Notes: generated by a model from the letters alone, not told the origin. DNA of 8,583 nucleotides from Bacteroidota bacterium (GCA_013203755.1 JABMPI010000131.1:1-8583); one strand, 5' to 3'. Shown: positions 1 through 6,652, counted from the stretch's first letter. Numbers and translations: made by a program.

Positions 1-61
1 AACAATTAGCCTCTAATAAAGCATTGCTTGCATACGCTTTAGATTGGAGGCTGTGTTGAAC
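1..61 (+). other. attC-like folded recombination site, cut by the window edge
   Basis: Seen directly: an imperfect hairpin pairs 8-17 with 43-52 (one G-T wobble) and 18-22 with 36-40, leaving the two bases AG (41-42) unpaired, with a loop at 23-35. AAC at 1-3 lies outside the left arm and GTTGAAC (55-61) outside the right arm. GTTGAAC fits the integron R' consensus GTTRRRY exactly, and the terminal AAC could be the end of an R'' box (RYYYAAC) that begins off-window. Stem, bulged bases, unpaired spacers and R boxes are the layout of an attC site of about 65 bp. By that model recombination would occur between G55 and T56. The full R'' box is not visible and no integrase is present, so the identity is an inference. 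Confidence 0.4.
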
Positions 62-492
62 TAAACATTTTTCGAAAATCAGTGATAAATTGATAGTGAT
101 TTCTATATAGTGGTTTCAATCGCTTTTTTCTAATAAAAATATCCGTAAGGAGTTATTGTATAGGAGATTGCAAGAATAAATAATTTTCATTTTTTTGCAC
201 AAAATCTGATTAATTAAGCCATTTGTAAGATACGAATAAATATCTTTAAAAGTAAGTCTAATATAGCTTTGAAATTTATGCTCCATGCGTTAAGGAATCC
301 ATATAAAATATTACTATTTTGTGGGAAACTTATTGTTTTGAGCATAAGCTCCCGCAAAGCGGGTTTAGTTCAACAATGTGTATAATTCATAAGGGTTTCA
401 GAGGTTTTCGAACGGTATCACCCGCATTAATTTTGGGTGGTAACTTGATAGGTTTGAAATCGGCAATCCCTTACGAAATCATACACGAACCG
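56..492 (+). mobile_element. integron-cassette-like unit without a convincing gene
   Basis: This 437-bp stretch runs from the predicted G|TT cut of the left attC-like site to that of the right one. Its opening bases with the preceding TG (TGTTGAACTAAAC, 54-66) are the exact reverse complement of GTTTAGTTCAACA (363-375) at the left end of its own attC-like site. In integron cassettes this is expected, because the circular form joins the cassette start to the end of its attC and the two must pair. The interior (67-362) is AT-rich with stops in all frames. The best reading is a 35-codon ORF at 278-385 that ends inside the attC-like site. Gene-less cassettes are known in chromosomal arrays. A degenerate palindromic mobile element is the main alternative. 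Confidence 0.4.
351..363 (+). repeat. small GC-rich hairpin beside the attC-like site
   Basis: CCCGC-AAA-GCGGG is a perfect 5-bp stem with a 3-base loop, the most GC-rich spot of an otherwise AT-rich stretch. It abuts the left end of the second attC-like site and shares its last G with it. It could serve as a transcription stop for the cassette-like unit, though no long T tract follows, or be part of the mobile unit's own fold. Confidence 0.4.
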
Positions 493-498
493 TTATAA
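363..498 (+). other. attC-like folded recombination site (complete)
   Basis: Seen directly: GTTCAAC at 368-374 matches R'' (RYYYAAC). An arm at 378-395 pairs with 468-486 with two mismatched or wobble positions and one extra T on the right arm. GTTATAA at 492-498 keeps the GTT core of R' but not the full GTTRRRY. The R''-to-R' span of 131 bp lies within the known attC size range, and the extra unpaired base resembles the extrahelical bases of attC hairpins. A secondary hairpin inside the loop pairs CACCC (419-423) with GGGTG (435-439). The predicted cut is between G492 and T493. With the cassette start (TTGAACTAAAC) joined after G492, the outer stem would grow by 12 bp. Nothing resembling a further attC site follows, so this may be the array end. 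Confidence 0.42.
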
Positions 499-582
499 AA
501 CGTTCGCGCCACTTCACAATCACTATAAAGTTTAATAAACCTCATATTTTATTTTCATAAGGTTCAACCAAAAACAAAGCAT

Positions 583-622
583 AAAAAAAAGGAGAAGTAA
601 CCCATCTATTACACTTCTCCTT
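583..622 (-). terminator. intrinsic terminator of the DUF6261 gene
   Basis: AAGGAGAAGT (589-598) and ACTTCTCCTT (613-622) form a perfect 10-bp stem with a 14-base loop. On the minus strand it is followed at once by a run of eight T residues (the A run at 583-590). It lies 24 bases beyond the stop of the minus-strand gene, the right place and orientation for rho-independent termination. Confidence 0.85.
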
Positions 623-645
623 CAACTTTAATTTTTCAATTGAAA

Positions 646-1362
646 TTATTCATCGGTATCCGTATTTTTATTACGGCGTTTTTTAACTGCCGTATTGTTA
701 TCTGCTATTATTTGCGCTACGGTTTGTGCAAATTCGCTGTAAGTAGCTGCGTTTACCAACACCATTGCGTTAAGGTAAACCAATAGTTTTTCGTTAATAA
801 TTATAACCACCTCTTTTTTAACAACAGAGGCACTTTCCAAAACCCCTTCTTTGGCTTTTTCTTCGTCGTAGGCAATACTGGCTTGTTCAAAATCTGTTTC
901 TGCGGCTTCCAGTTCTGTAATTAGCTGTGCAACGCCAGTAAGCAGGGCAATGGCGGTCTGCACTTTTGGTTTTGCAAAGTCTGTAAGCATAGAAGAAACA
1001 TGCGAACTTTCTACCCCATAACCTTCGCTTACCATGGCCAGTCCGTACTTTTCGAACTCATTTAATACCACCTGGGCAGCGGCACTTATTTCTGGCTCTG
1101 GATGATGCAATAAACCAAACAGAAGGTAATAGATGGCGCGTATCTTTATGTCGCGCACTTCGTCTTTTTCGTCTAACACAGACTCAAACTGCGAACGCTT
1201 AATTGCAATCGTCAGCTTTTGTGTGGTCGACACAAGGAGCGTATTAATCTCAACCAGATTGAGATCAGTGTTTAAAGTAGTTTTTGCAAAAGCCCCACTG
1301 GTTTTCGTACTTACCGTATCTACCTCGGTAATGCGGCTTGATGCGATTAATTTTTCAATCAT
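646..1362 (-). CDS. DUF6261 family protein, function unknown
   Basis: A predicted 238-residue soluble protein, starting MIEKLIASSR. It resembles the Bacteroidota DUF6261 family in length and layout: a helical body with an RDIKIRAIYYLLFGLLHH-like segment (about residues 70-87), a run of small hydrophobic residues near 92-100 (AAAQVVLNEF), the YG...EGYG..SS region (about 105-125), a Glu/Ala-rich stretch likely to be coiled (about 140-180), and a basic KKRRNKN tail. No signal peptide, membrane helix or catalytic motif is seen, and the family has no established function. The frame stays open upstream to 1491, but the earlier residues do not look like the family; ATG at 1360-1362 is preferred and ATG at 1398 is a weaker option. 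It is transcribed alone and has its own terminator. The repeat array at 1511-1740 sits behind its start, perhaps in its control region. Family assignment is by recall of the pattern, not a search. Confidence 0.75.
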   Translation of the reverse strand: MIEKLIASSRITEVDTVSTKTSGAFAKTTLNTDLNLVEINTLLVSTTQKLTIAIKRSQFESVLDEKDEVRDIKIRAIYYLLFGLLHHPEPEISAAAQVVLNEFEKYGLAMVSEGYGVESSHVSSMLTDFAKPKVQTAIALLTGVAQLITELEAAETDFEQASIAYDEEKAKEGVLESASVVKKEVVIIINEKLLVYLNAMVLVNAATYSEFAQTVAQIIADNNTAVKKRRNKNTDTDE

Positions 1363-1510
1363 ACAATTTCTATTTTTGGGTTGAAGACGGGTTACCATTA
1401 GCAGGCCGAAACAGGATATGGATGTGTTATGGGTGCTTTGGTGTATTATCACTACTAATTTACTAATAATCGTGAAATAACAAATAAGCATAAGTTAATT
1501 TTTTACTGAA

Positions 1511-1740
1511 GTCAGTACTAACAAATGCTCACTTTTCAAAAAGTGAAGGCTTGTCAACACGAACAAAGCCAACTTTTTGAAATTTCTTGCAAAATCAGTA
1601 CTAACAAAGCTTCACTTTTTGAATTTTCTTGCTTAGTCAGCACTAACAAGGCCGACTTTTTGGATTTTGGAGCTTTGTCACAACTAACAAGGCTTCATTT
1701 TTCCATTTTTTGCTTTGTTAGCGTGTACAAGGCACAACTA
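1511..1740. repeat. array of about six imperfect 40-42 bp tandem repeats
   Basis: Units begin near 1511, 1553, 1594, 1636, 1677 and 1717, so the spacing is 42, 41, 42, 41 and 40 bases. The best conserved part is GTCAGTACTAACAARGC followed by YNNACTTTTTGAAATTTCTTGC or close variants; the last two units have drifted most. The core has near-dyad symmetry around AGTACT, intact in units 1 and 3. The first unit also holds a CACTTTT/AAAAGTG hairpin (1530-1545). An ORF of about 81 codons crosses the array (1525-1770), but its 14-residue periodicity follows from the DNA repeat. The spacing changes by single bases and breaks a strict coding frame, so the array is more likely non-coding. It ends about 150 bp behind the DUF6261 start. 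Confidence 0.75.
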
Positions 1741-1770
1741 TACTCAATCCAGATAGCTTTTCGGGAATAG

Positions 1771-1924
1771 AGCAAAGCAAAATCACGAATGCCAATGAAT
1801 CAAGTGAAATTTCTGGGTGAAGTGGAAAGGAGTTGTGGTTTCATATTCATAAAAACCTTTTACCCCCAGAAAGTTCATTTGATCCCAGAAAAAGAACGAG
1901 TATAAAAGCATAAAAACTATTTGG
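1771..1924. other. intergenic stretch, nothing firm
   Basis: AT-rich DNA between the repeat array and the promoter of the DUF1080 lipoprotein gene. The only structure noted is TTTCTGGG (1810-1817), which could pair with either of two CCCAGAAA copies (1865-1872 or 1884-1891). It lies upstream of the predicted transcription start, so a role as a leader element is unsupported. Confidence 0.4.
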
Positions 1925-1954
1925 TTGAGTATATTAAATAATTCGCTAGTTTTG
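1925..1954 (+). promoter_or_regulatory. Bacteroidota-type promoter for the DUF1080 lipoprotein
   Basis: TTG (1925-1927), a 19-bp spacer and TAGTTTTG (1947-1954), a full match to the TAnnTTTG -7 element of the Bacteroidota primary sigma factor. Transcription would start near 1960, about 25 bases before the ATG at 1985. This supports 1985, not the upstream in-frame TTG at 1925, as the start. Confidence 0.6.
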
Positions 1955-1984
1955 GTTTTTTATTCTATATCTAAACCAAAAATC

Positions 1985-3457
1985 ATGAAACGAATCAGAA
2001 ATTATTCACTACTAGTATCCCTTATCTTTTTATTTTCTTGTCAGTCAACGCCACCACCATCAATGGATTGGCAAACTATTTTCGACGGTAAAACGTTGGA
2101 TGGATGGAAAAAATCGGGCGAAAACCCAGAGAGTATTTCGCTGGAAAACGGAATGATAAAATGTAATGGTGAGCGCAGTCATCTTTTTTATGAAGGTGAT
2201 TTTACAAACTTTGAGTTTGAAGCTGAGGTAAAAACGCTGGAACATTCCAATTCTGGAATATACATTCATACAAATTATACAAAAGAAGGTTACCCCGAAA
2301 AGGGATACGAAATTCAAATAAACAACTCCTACCGGGGATCGTCCAAAATGCATCCCGAAAGGAGAAAAACCGGTAGTATTTTTAGTATTCGGAATGTGTA
2401 TTACCCTGTTGTAGAAGATAACGAATGGTTTAAAATACGAATTAAAGTGGTAGAAAACCACATTGAAATTTTTATAAACAACGTAAAAGTGAATGACTAC
2501 ATTGAGCCCGAAAATCCCTGGCGCTGGGAAGGTGCTGAAGACTGGGAATTGGGCAAAGGAACTTTTGCATTACAATCGCATGACCCGGGGAGTACAACTT
2601 ATTACAAAAACATTCGCGCAAAGGCACTCCCCAAAGGAAAAAAGAAAAAGGTTGAAGATGAGAATTGGGATTCAACGATTACAAAGCTAATGCGGGCTGG
2701 TTTTCCATTTGTCGATTTTCATGTGCATTTAAAAGGTGGTTTAACCGTTGATGAAGTGGTTGAAAATTCACAAAAAGTAGGAATTAACTACGGAATTGCA
2801 CCCAACTGCGGATTGCATTTCCCGGTAACCAACGACTCTTCGTTGTATGCTTACATTAACGAAGTGGCCGGTAGTCCAACTTTTAAAGGAATGCAAGCCG
2901 AGGGGCGGGAGTGGATAACCCTCTTCTCTGAAGAAGCCATTGCAAAATTCGATTACGTGTTTACCGATGCTATGACATTTACCGATTCTAAAGGGCGCCG
3001 AAACCGCATTTGGATGCCCGAAGAAGTTTGGGTAGACGATAAACAACAATTTATGGATGATTTGGTGGCGAAAATAGAAGCCATTTTCTCGCAGGAACCG
3101 GTTGATATTTATGTAAATCCTACCGTTTTACCAGAAGTAATTAGGGGTGAATACGAGCAACTTTGGACCAAAGAACGTATGGCAAGAGTGGTTAAGGTTT
3201 TAGCTGATAATAACATAGCGTTAGAAATTAATGCGCGCTACAAAACACCAAATGCTACCATGATAAAAATGGCAAAAGAGGCAGGTGTAAAGTTTGCTTT
3301 CGGAACAAATAACACGGGGCGAGAATTAGGACAATTACAGTATTGTTTGGAAATGATAGTAGAGTGTGGATTATCGCCCAACGATATGTTCGAAATTAAA
3401 CCCGATGCCGAAAAACCAGTGAATGTAAAGGGCTTGCCTTCTAAAATTACTGGATAG
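1985..3457 (+). CDS. DUF1080 lipoprotein fused to a PHP/amidohydrolase-like domain
   Basis: A 490-residue predicted lipoprotein. MKRIRN is followed by a hydrophobic stretch and the lipobox LFSC, with Cys19 as the lipid site and QSTPPPS after it, so it is probably anchored to the cell envelope. Residues about 29-215 look like the DUF1080 (3-keto-disaccharide hydrolase, concanavalin-like) domain, from WQTIFDGKTLDGW through SGIYIHTNY, GYEIQINN and the NEWFKIRIKV/INNVKV strands to the closing LQSHDPGS and FALQS-type strand. Family members are linked to 3-keto-glycoside cleavage or polysaccharide use. After a Lys-rich linker (KGKKKKVED), residues about 235-490 look like a metal-dependent TIM-barrel of PHP or amidohydrolase type, with VDFHVHLKGG (H246, H248) and LEINARYKTPN (E414). 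Where PHP proteins usually carry a late DxH metal motif, this protein reads FGTNNTG (438-444), so the second site may be altered. The exact substrate cannot be told. The start is chosen from the lipoprotein signal and the promoter position. Confidence 0.82.
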   Translation: MKRIRNYSLLVSLIFLFSCQSTPPPSMDWQTIFDGKTLDGWKKSGENPESISLENGMIKCNGERSHLFYEGDFTNFEFEAEVKTLEHSNSGIYIHTNYTKEGYPEKGYEIQINNSYRGSSKMHPERRKTGSIFSIRNVYYPVVEDNEWFKIRIKVVENHIEIFINNVKVNDYIEPENPWRWEGAEDWELGKGTFALQSHDPGSTTYYKNIRAKALPKGKKKKVEDENWDSTITKLMRAGFPFVDFHVHLKGGLTVDEVVENSQKVGINYGIAPNCGLHFPVTNDSSLYAYINEVAGSPTFKGMQAEGREWITLFSEEAIAKFDYVFTDAMTFTDSKGRRNRIWMPEEVWVDDKQQFMDDLVAKIEAIFSQEPVDIYVNPTVLPEVIRGEYEQLWTKERMARVVKVLADNNIALEINARYKTPNATMIKMAKEAGVKFAFGTNNTGRELGQLQYCLEMIVECGLSPNDMFEIKPDAEKPVNVKGLPSKITG

Positions 3458-3459
3458 TA

Positions 3460-3497
3460 AAATTCAGCAGGTGACTCCAAGGTCACCTGCTGAATTT
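3460..3497 (+). terminator. perfect 16-bp hairpin after the DUF1080 gene
   Basis: AAATTCAGCAGGTGAC (3460-3475) and GTCACCTGCTGAATTT (3482-3497) pair without a mismatch around a six-base loop. It begins three bases after the stop codon. The stem ends in three T residues but no longer T tract follows, so it may act as a partial terminator or as an RNA 3'-end protector. The next gene begins only 18 bases later and shows no promoter of its own in that gap. Confidence 0.65.
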
Positions 3498-3515
3498 CAA
3501 ATAGAATAGTTGCAA

Positions 3516-4277
3516 ATGACTTCATTATTTCTAAAAAACATAACAATTCACCCCGATTGGAAACCTTTTCTTTCAAAGGAAATATTGTATTTAATCGATA
3601 AAATTGAATCGGAAATAATAAAAAATGAATTTACTCCTTCAGCAGAAAAAGTATTGCGCTTTTTAGAATTGCCATTGTCATTGGTAAAAGTTGTTATTCT
3701 TGGGCAAGACCCGTATCCACAACCCGGAGTTGCCACCGGACGTGCTTTTGAAGTGGGTACACTAAAATCGTGGAACGAACCTTTTCGAAATGTTTCGTTA
3801 AAAAATATATTGCGAACCCTGTACAAAGCACACACCGGTAAAGCGATTAATTACAATCCGTTAAAAGAAAAATTCGACAATGAATTCCCCGTGTTACCTC
3901 CAAATAAATTATTTAAACATTGGGAAAAACAGGGAGTACTTCTTTTAAATACTTCGTTTACTTGCGAACCGGGAATTCCGGGAAGTCACAAAAATTTGTG
4001 GGAAGATTTTAGTGCTGAATTATTAAATTATATCAATTCGCAAAACAATTCGTTTACCTGGTTCTTATGGGGAAATCATGCATTGCAGGCAACAAAAAAT
4101 TTAGAAATTACAAATAAAATTATCTCGCAACACCCAATGATGTGTTACGACAAGGAGGATCGGGAAACTGATTTTCTTTTTGGCAAAGTAAACTGTTTCG
4201 AGCAATTAATTAATAATATTGATTGGACTGGTTTTAGTTTGTCCCGTAATTTAAGTTCAACATCAACACTATTTTAA
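3516..4277 (+). CDS. family-1-like uracil-DNA glycosylase
   Basis: A 253-residue protein of the UNG fold that would remove uracil from DNA to begin base-excision repair in the cytoplasm. Motifs follow UNG order: VVILGQDPYP (G63-P68) with the water-activating Asp65 and Tyr67, a Phe78 in the uracil-stacking position, LLLNTSFT with Asn145 as the uracil-reading Asn, GSHKNLWEDF, TWFLWGNHA, and QHPMM with His206 as the second catalytic residue. The usual HPSPLS loop that pushes a Leu into the helix is replaced by HPMMCYD, with a short insertion before FLFGKVNCFEQLI, so base flipping may differ. It is slightly longer than E. coli Ung (229 residues), with an extra Ser-rich tail. ATG at 3516 is preferred to the TTG two codons earlier. 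Lacking its own promoter, it may be read through from the DUF1080 gene. A symbol is withheld because of the divergence. Confidence 0.85.
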   Translation: MTSLFLKNITIHPDWKPFLSKEILYLIDKIESEIIKNEFTPSAEKVLRFLELPLSLVKVVILGQDPYPQPGVATGRAFEVGTLKSWNEPFRNVSLKNILRTLYKAHTGKAINYNPLKEKFDNEFPVLPPNKLFKHWEKQGVLLLNTSFTCEPGIPGSHKNLWEDFSAELLNYINSQNNSFTWFLWGNHALQATKNLEITNKIISQHPMMCYDKEDRETDFLFGKVNCFEQLINNIDWTGFSLSRNLSSTSTLF

Positions 4278-4278
4278 T

Positions 4279-4297
4279 AAAACTGAACTTTAGTTTT
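4279..4297. terminator. bidirectional AT-rich terminator between convergent genes
   Basis: AAAACT (4279-4284) and AGTTTT (4292-4297) form a short stem with a seven-base loop, followed by T residues on the plus strand and preceded by A residues, so it could work both ways. It fills the 19-base gap between the stops of the two converging genes. The stem is AT-only apart from one pair and hence weak. Confidence 0.45.
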
Positions 4298-5022
4298 TAC
4301 ATCTTCGAAATTCCCTTTTTTTCCATTGCTAATTCAATTATATCAACAATATCATCGTTGGTGAAATTAGCTCGGTTAATCGTTAAATCGAAAAGTTCTT
4401 CACGTAATTTTTCTTCATTAATAGCTTTCCGAAATGCGATTCGTTCCTTTTCAACTTTATTGATAAATTGAATAGCTTCTTCGCGATTTAAATTGTCGTT
4501 TACCTGAATCATTTTAATGCGATATTCTAAGGGGGCAGTCAACCGAATGTGCAATGCATTTTTTATGTCGCTGGCAATAATATGTCCGGCCCGACCAACT
4601 ATTATTGAATAACCATCAATAGCAAAACTACGAACAGCATCAATAACTGTCTTGATAATTTTTCGTTCGCTTTTGTAGTTCTTATTGCTGAACGCTTTTA
4701 TAATTTCGTCAAAAGCATATTTCTCCGATTGTTTAAAAATCCGTCGAACATGCTCAGGGTGCATATTTAATTCCACTGCACTTTGATGAAAAATTTCTTT
4801 GCTAAGCACTCGCCATTCACTCAAATGTTTTCTATTATTTAGTCGGCTGGCAATAATCTTAGCCAGTTTTAAGCCGGTACAACCTACCTCTCTCGAAATT
4901 GTAATAACCGGTCCTGCAGTTACCCAATTATCTTTTTCAATGGAATTTTCTTCCTTTATACGTTTGTTTAAATAGCCTGTTAATGCGTTGCTCATAACTG
5001 ATTTGTTTAGTTTGTTTATCAT
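4297..5022 (-). CDS. cytidylate kinase-like P-loop protein
   Basis: A protein of 241 residues (232 if the second ATG at 4995 is used) resembling the cytidylate kinase-like family (AAA_26 / Cytidylate_kin2), P-loop kinases whose natural substrate is mostly unproven. Visible signatures are ITISREVGCTG (residues 40-50) as the nucleotide loop, KEIFHQSAVEL, an IIVGRAG motif (about 140-146) matching the family IIGRG element, HIRLTAPLEYRI (substrate or lid region), KERIAFRKA with basic lid residues, and a C-terminal FDLTINRANF matching the family D-L-x-I-N strand. No signal peptide or membrane helix is seen, so it is cytoplasmic. The loop reads GCTG where relatives often have GSGG. It converges on the UDG gene and diverges from the peptidase gene. 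The sequence before 4995 is A-rich, as Bacteroidota leaders often are, so the shorter start is possible. No good promoter was found; AATATTTG (5085-5092, minus) is a one-mismatch candidate -7 box. Confidence 0.8.
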   Translation of the reverse strand: MINKLNKSVMSNALTGYLNKRIKEENSIEKDNWVTAGPVITISREVGCTGLKLAKIIASRLNNRKHLSEWRVLSKEIFHQSAVELNMHPEHVRRIFKQSEKYAFDEIIKAFSNKNYKSERKIIKTVIDAVRSFAIDGYSIIVGRAGHIIASDIKNALHIRLTAPLEYRIKMIQVNDNLNREEAIQFINKVEKERIAFRKAINEEKLREELFDLTINRANFTNDDIVDIIELAMEKKGISKM

Positions 5023-5116
5023 AGTGTACGGGAATGTAGAAGTTAGGTTATTCTTTTGTTCAACAGATTTTCTTTTATTCGAATCAAATATTATTCAGAA
5101 CTCTAAAAAAAGATAT

Positions 5117-5147
5117 TTTAGTGATATATTCGTGGAAAATAATTTTG
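5117..5147 (+). promoter_or_regulatory. Bacteroidota-type promoter for the M24 peptidase
   Basis: TAATTTTG (5140-5147) matches TAnnTTTG fully, and TTTA (5117-5120) lies 19 bp upstream in the -33 position (consensus TTTG). A start near 5154 would leave a leader of about 16 bases, A-rich, before the ATG at 5170. A second, weaker box is TATATTCG (5125-5132). Confidence 0.5.
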
Positions 5148-5169
5148 AGAAACAGAAAAATACAATAAT

Positions 5170-6558
5170 ATGTTTGAAGAAAGTACTTATGTAAATCGGA
5201 GAAAAGCACTGCATAATAAAGGATTAAAAGGAATTGGTTTGATATTAGGGAATTTAGATTCTCCAATGAATTGCAGAGATAATACTTTCCATTTCAGACA
5301 AGACAGTTCGTTTCTCTATTTTTTTGGACTCGATTTTCAAGGATTGGCTGGCGTAGTAGATTTTGATAACGACGAAGATTATATTTTTGGCAATGATGTA
5401 GATATTGAAGATATAATTTGGATGGGGGCACAAGTGCCGTTAAAAGAAAATGCCACTAAATCTGGCATTGTTAACACCGCTCCGTTTGCAAAACTTTTCG
5501 ATTTTGTTTTGGAAGCCATAAAAAAAGGGAGAAGAGTTCATATTTTACCTCCTTATCGTGGCGATAATAAAATGCTGCTCGAAAAATTGTTGGGGATTTC
5601 ATCCTTGCGTATTCAGGAATATGTTTCGCTGGAATTAATTAAAGCTGTAATTGATATTCGTTCAATAAAAGAACCTGCTGAATTAGTTGAAATAAAAAAG
5701 GCGTGTGCAACTGGTTATAACATGCATGTAACCGCTATGAAAATGGCGCAACCCGGAACATGGGAACAAAAAATAGCGGGTACCATTGAAGGAATTGCTT
5801 TGGCTGGTGGCGGCATGACATCCTTTCCAATTATTCTTTCGCAACAAGGTGAAACGTTGCACAATCACGACCATTCAAAAATATTGAAAGAGGGTAATTT
5901 AATGTTGACTGATGCTGGCGCTGAGTCTTTATTGCATTACGCTTCCGATTTTACACGAACAGTTCCGGTGGGTGGTAAGTTCACTCAAAAACAGCGCGAA
6001 ATATATGAAATTGTTTTGGCTGCAAATAACAGGGGGACTGAACTTACAAAACCTGGAGTTACTTATTTGTCGGTTCATCTGGAAGCCGCCGAAGTTATTG
6101 CTTCCGGCCTAAAAGAGTTAGGTTTAATGAAAGGTGATGTAAAAGAAGCAGTTAGGAATGGTGCTCATGCCATGTTCTTTCCTCACGGTTTAGGACACAT
6201 GATGGGATTAGATGTTCACGACATGGAAGACCTCGGACAAATTTATGTTGGGTACGATGACGAGGTTCGTCCGGTTGACCAGTTTGGAACTGCATATTTA
6301 CGTTTGGGGCGTAAATTAGAACCTGGATTTGTTATTACAAACGAGCCGGGAATCTATTTTATTCCTGCTTTAATCGACAAGTGGAAAGCTGAAGGTATTA
6401 ACTCCGACTTTATTAATTTCGATAAAGTAAATGAGTACCGCGATTTTGGTGGAATTCGTTTGGAAGACGATATTTTAGTTACTGAAACCGGAAGTGAAAT
6501 AATTGGTGAACGCATTCCGATTAATCCAGATGAAATTGAGGAAATAGTAAGAGGTTAA
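5170..6558 (+). CDS. aminopeptidase P family protein (M24B, Xaa-Pro aminopeptidase)
   Basis: A 462-residue cytoplasmic dimetal peptidase that would cut the first residue from peptides with proline in second position. Residues about 5-150 form the AMP_N domain (typical elements RQDSSFLYFFGLD and the LPPYRGDN region). Residues about 172-455 are the pita-bread M24 catalytic domain. All five metal ligands can be placed: Asp248 (LTDAGAE), Asp260 (SDFTRT), His343 (HGLGHMMG), Glu392 (NEPGIY) and Glu432 (GIRLEDD). The supporting His339 and His350 (DVHD) are present too. The length matches E. coli PepP (about 440) with small insertions. The gene has its own promoter and a terminator just after the stop, so it is a single-gene unit. 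The start at 5170 is the first ATG in frame after the promoter. Nothing suggests inactivation. The specificity for proline is inferred from the family. Confidence 0.93.
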   Translation: MFEESTYVNRRKALHNKGLKGIGLILGNLDSPMNCRDNTFHFRQDSSFLYFFGLDFQGLAGVVDFDNDEDYIFGNDVDIEDIIWMGAQVPLKENATKSGIVNTAPFAKLFDFVLEAIKKGRRVHILPPYRGDNKMLLEKLLGISSLRIQEYVSLELIKAVIDIRSIKEPAELVEIKKACATGYNMHVTAMKMAQPGTWEQKIAGTIEGIALAGGGMTSFPIILSQQGETLHNHDHSKILKEGNLMLTDAGAESLLHYASDFTRTVPVGGKFTQKQREIYEIVLAANNRGTELTKPGVTYLSVHLEAAEVIASGLKELGLMKGDVKEAVRNGAHAMFFPHGLGHMMGLDVHDMEDLGQIYVGYDDEVRPVDQFGTAYLRLGRKLEPGFVITNEPGIYFIPALIDKWKAEGINSDFINFDKVNEYRDFGGIRLEDDILVTETGSEIIGERIPINPDEIEEIVRG

Positions 6559-6580
6559 TTCGAAGTTTTCGATAATCGTA

Positions 6581-6617
6581 AAGAATTCCATTTGTTTGCG
6601 GGCAGATGGAATTTTTT
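6581..6617 (+). terminator. intrinsic terminator of the M24 peptidase gene
   Basis: AATTCCATTTG (6584-6594) pairs with CAGATGGAATT (6603-6613) with one G-T wobble, around an eight-base loop, and TTTT follows directly (6614-6617). It lies 25 bases after the stop and before the next gene's promoter, separating the two transcription units. Confidence 0.75.
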
Positions 6618-6652
6618 GGTTTGGGGGATGAGTTACCAGGTTCGATTCGAAG

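Noticed and set aside
278..385. 35-codon ORF in the cassette-like unit, ending inside the attC-like site
   Set aside because: Too short, no recognisable domain and no leader support. Its position is typical of cassette ORFs, so it is mentioned with that unit but not called as a gene.
1133..1384. Plus-strand ORF opposite the DUF6261 gene
   Set aside because: Shadow frame of a gene with clear family resemblance on the other strand.
1511..1740. Possible CRISPR array
   Set aside because: The whole 40-42 bp unit is repeated with gradual drift; there are no unique spacers and no cas genes.
1525..1770. 81-codon ORF across the tandem repeats
   Set aside because: Its periodicity follows from the DNA repeat. 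Unit lengths vary by single bases, so repeats are not kept in one frame, and the composition is not protein-like.
1810..1891. TTTCTGGG with two alternative CCCAGAAA partners, possible switch-like leader
   Set aside because: It lies upstream of the predicted transcription start, the stems are only 8 bp, and no riboswitch class is recognised.
2060..2461. Minus-strand 133-codon ORF inside the DUF1080 gene
   Set aside because: Antisense shadow; the plus strand encodes a recognisable domain with a lipoprotein signal.
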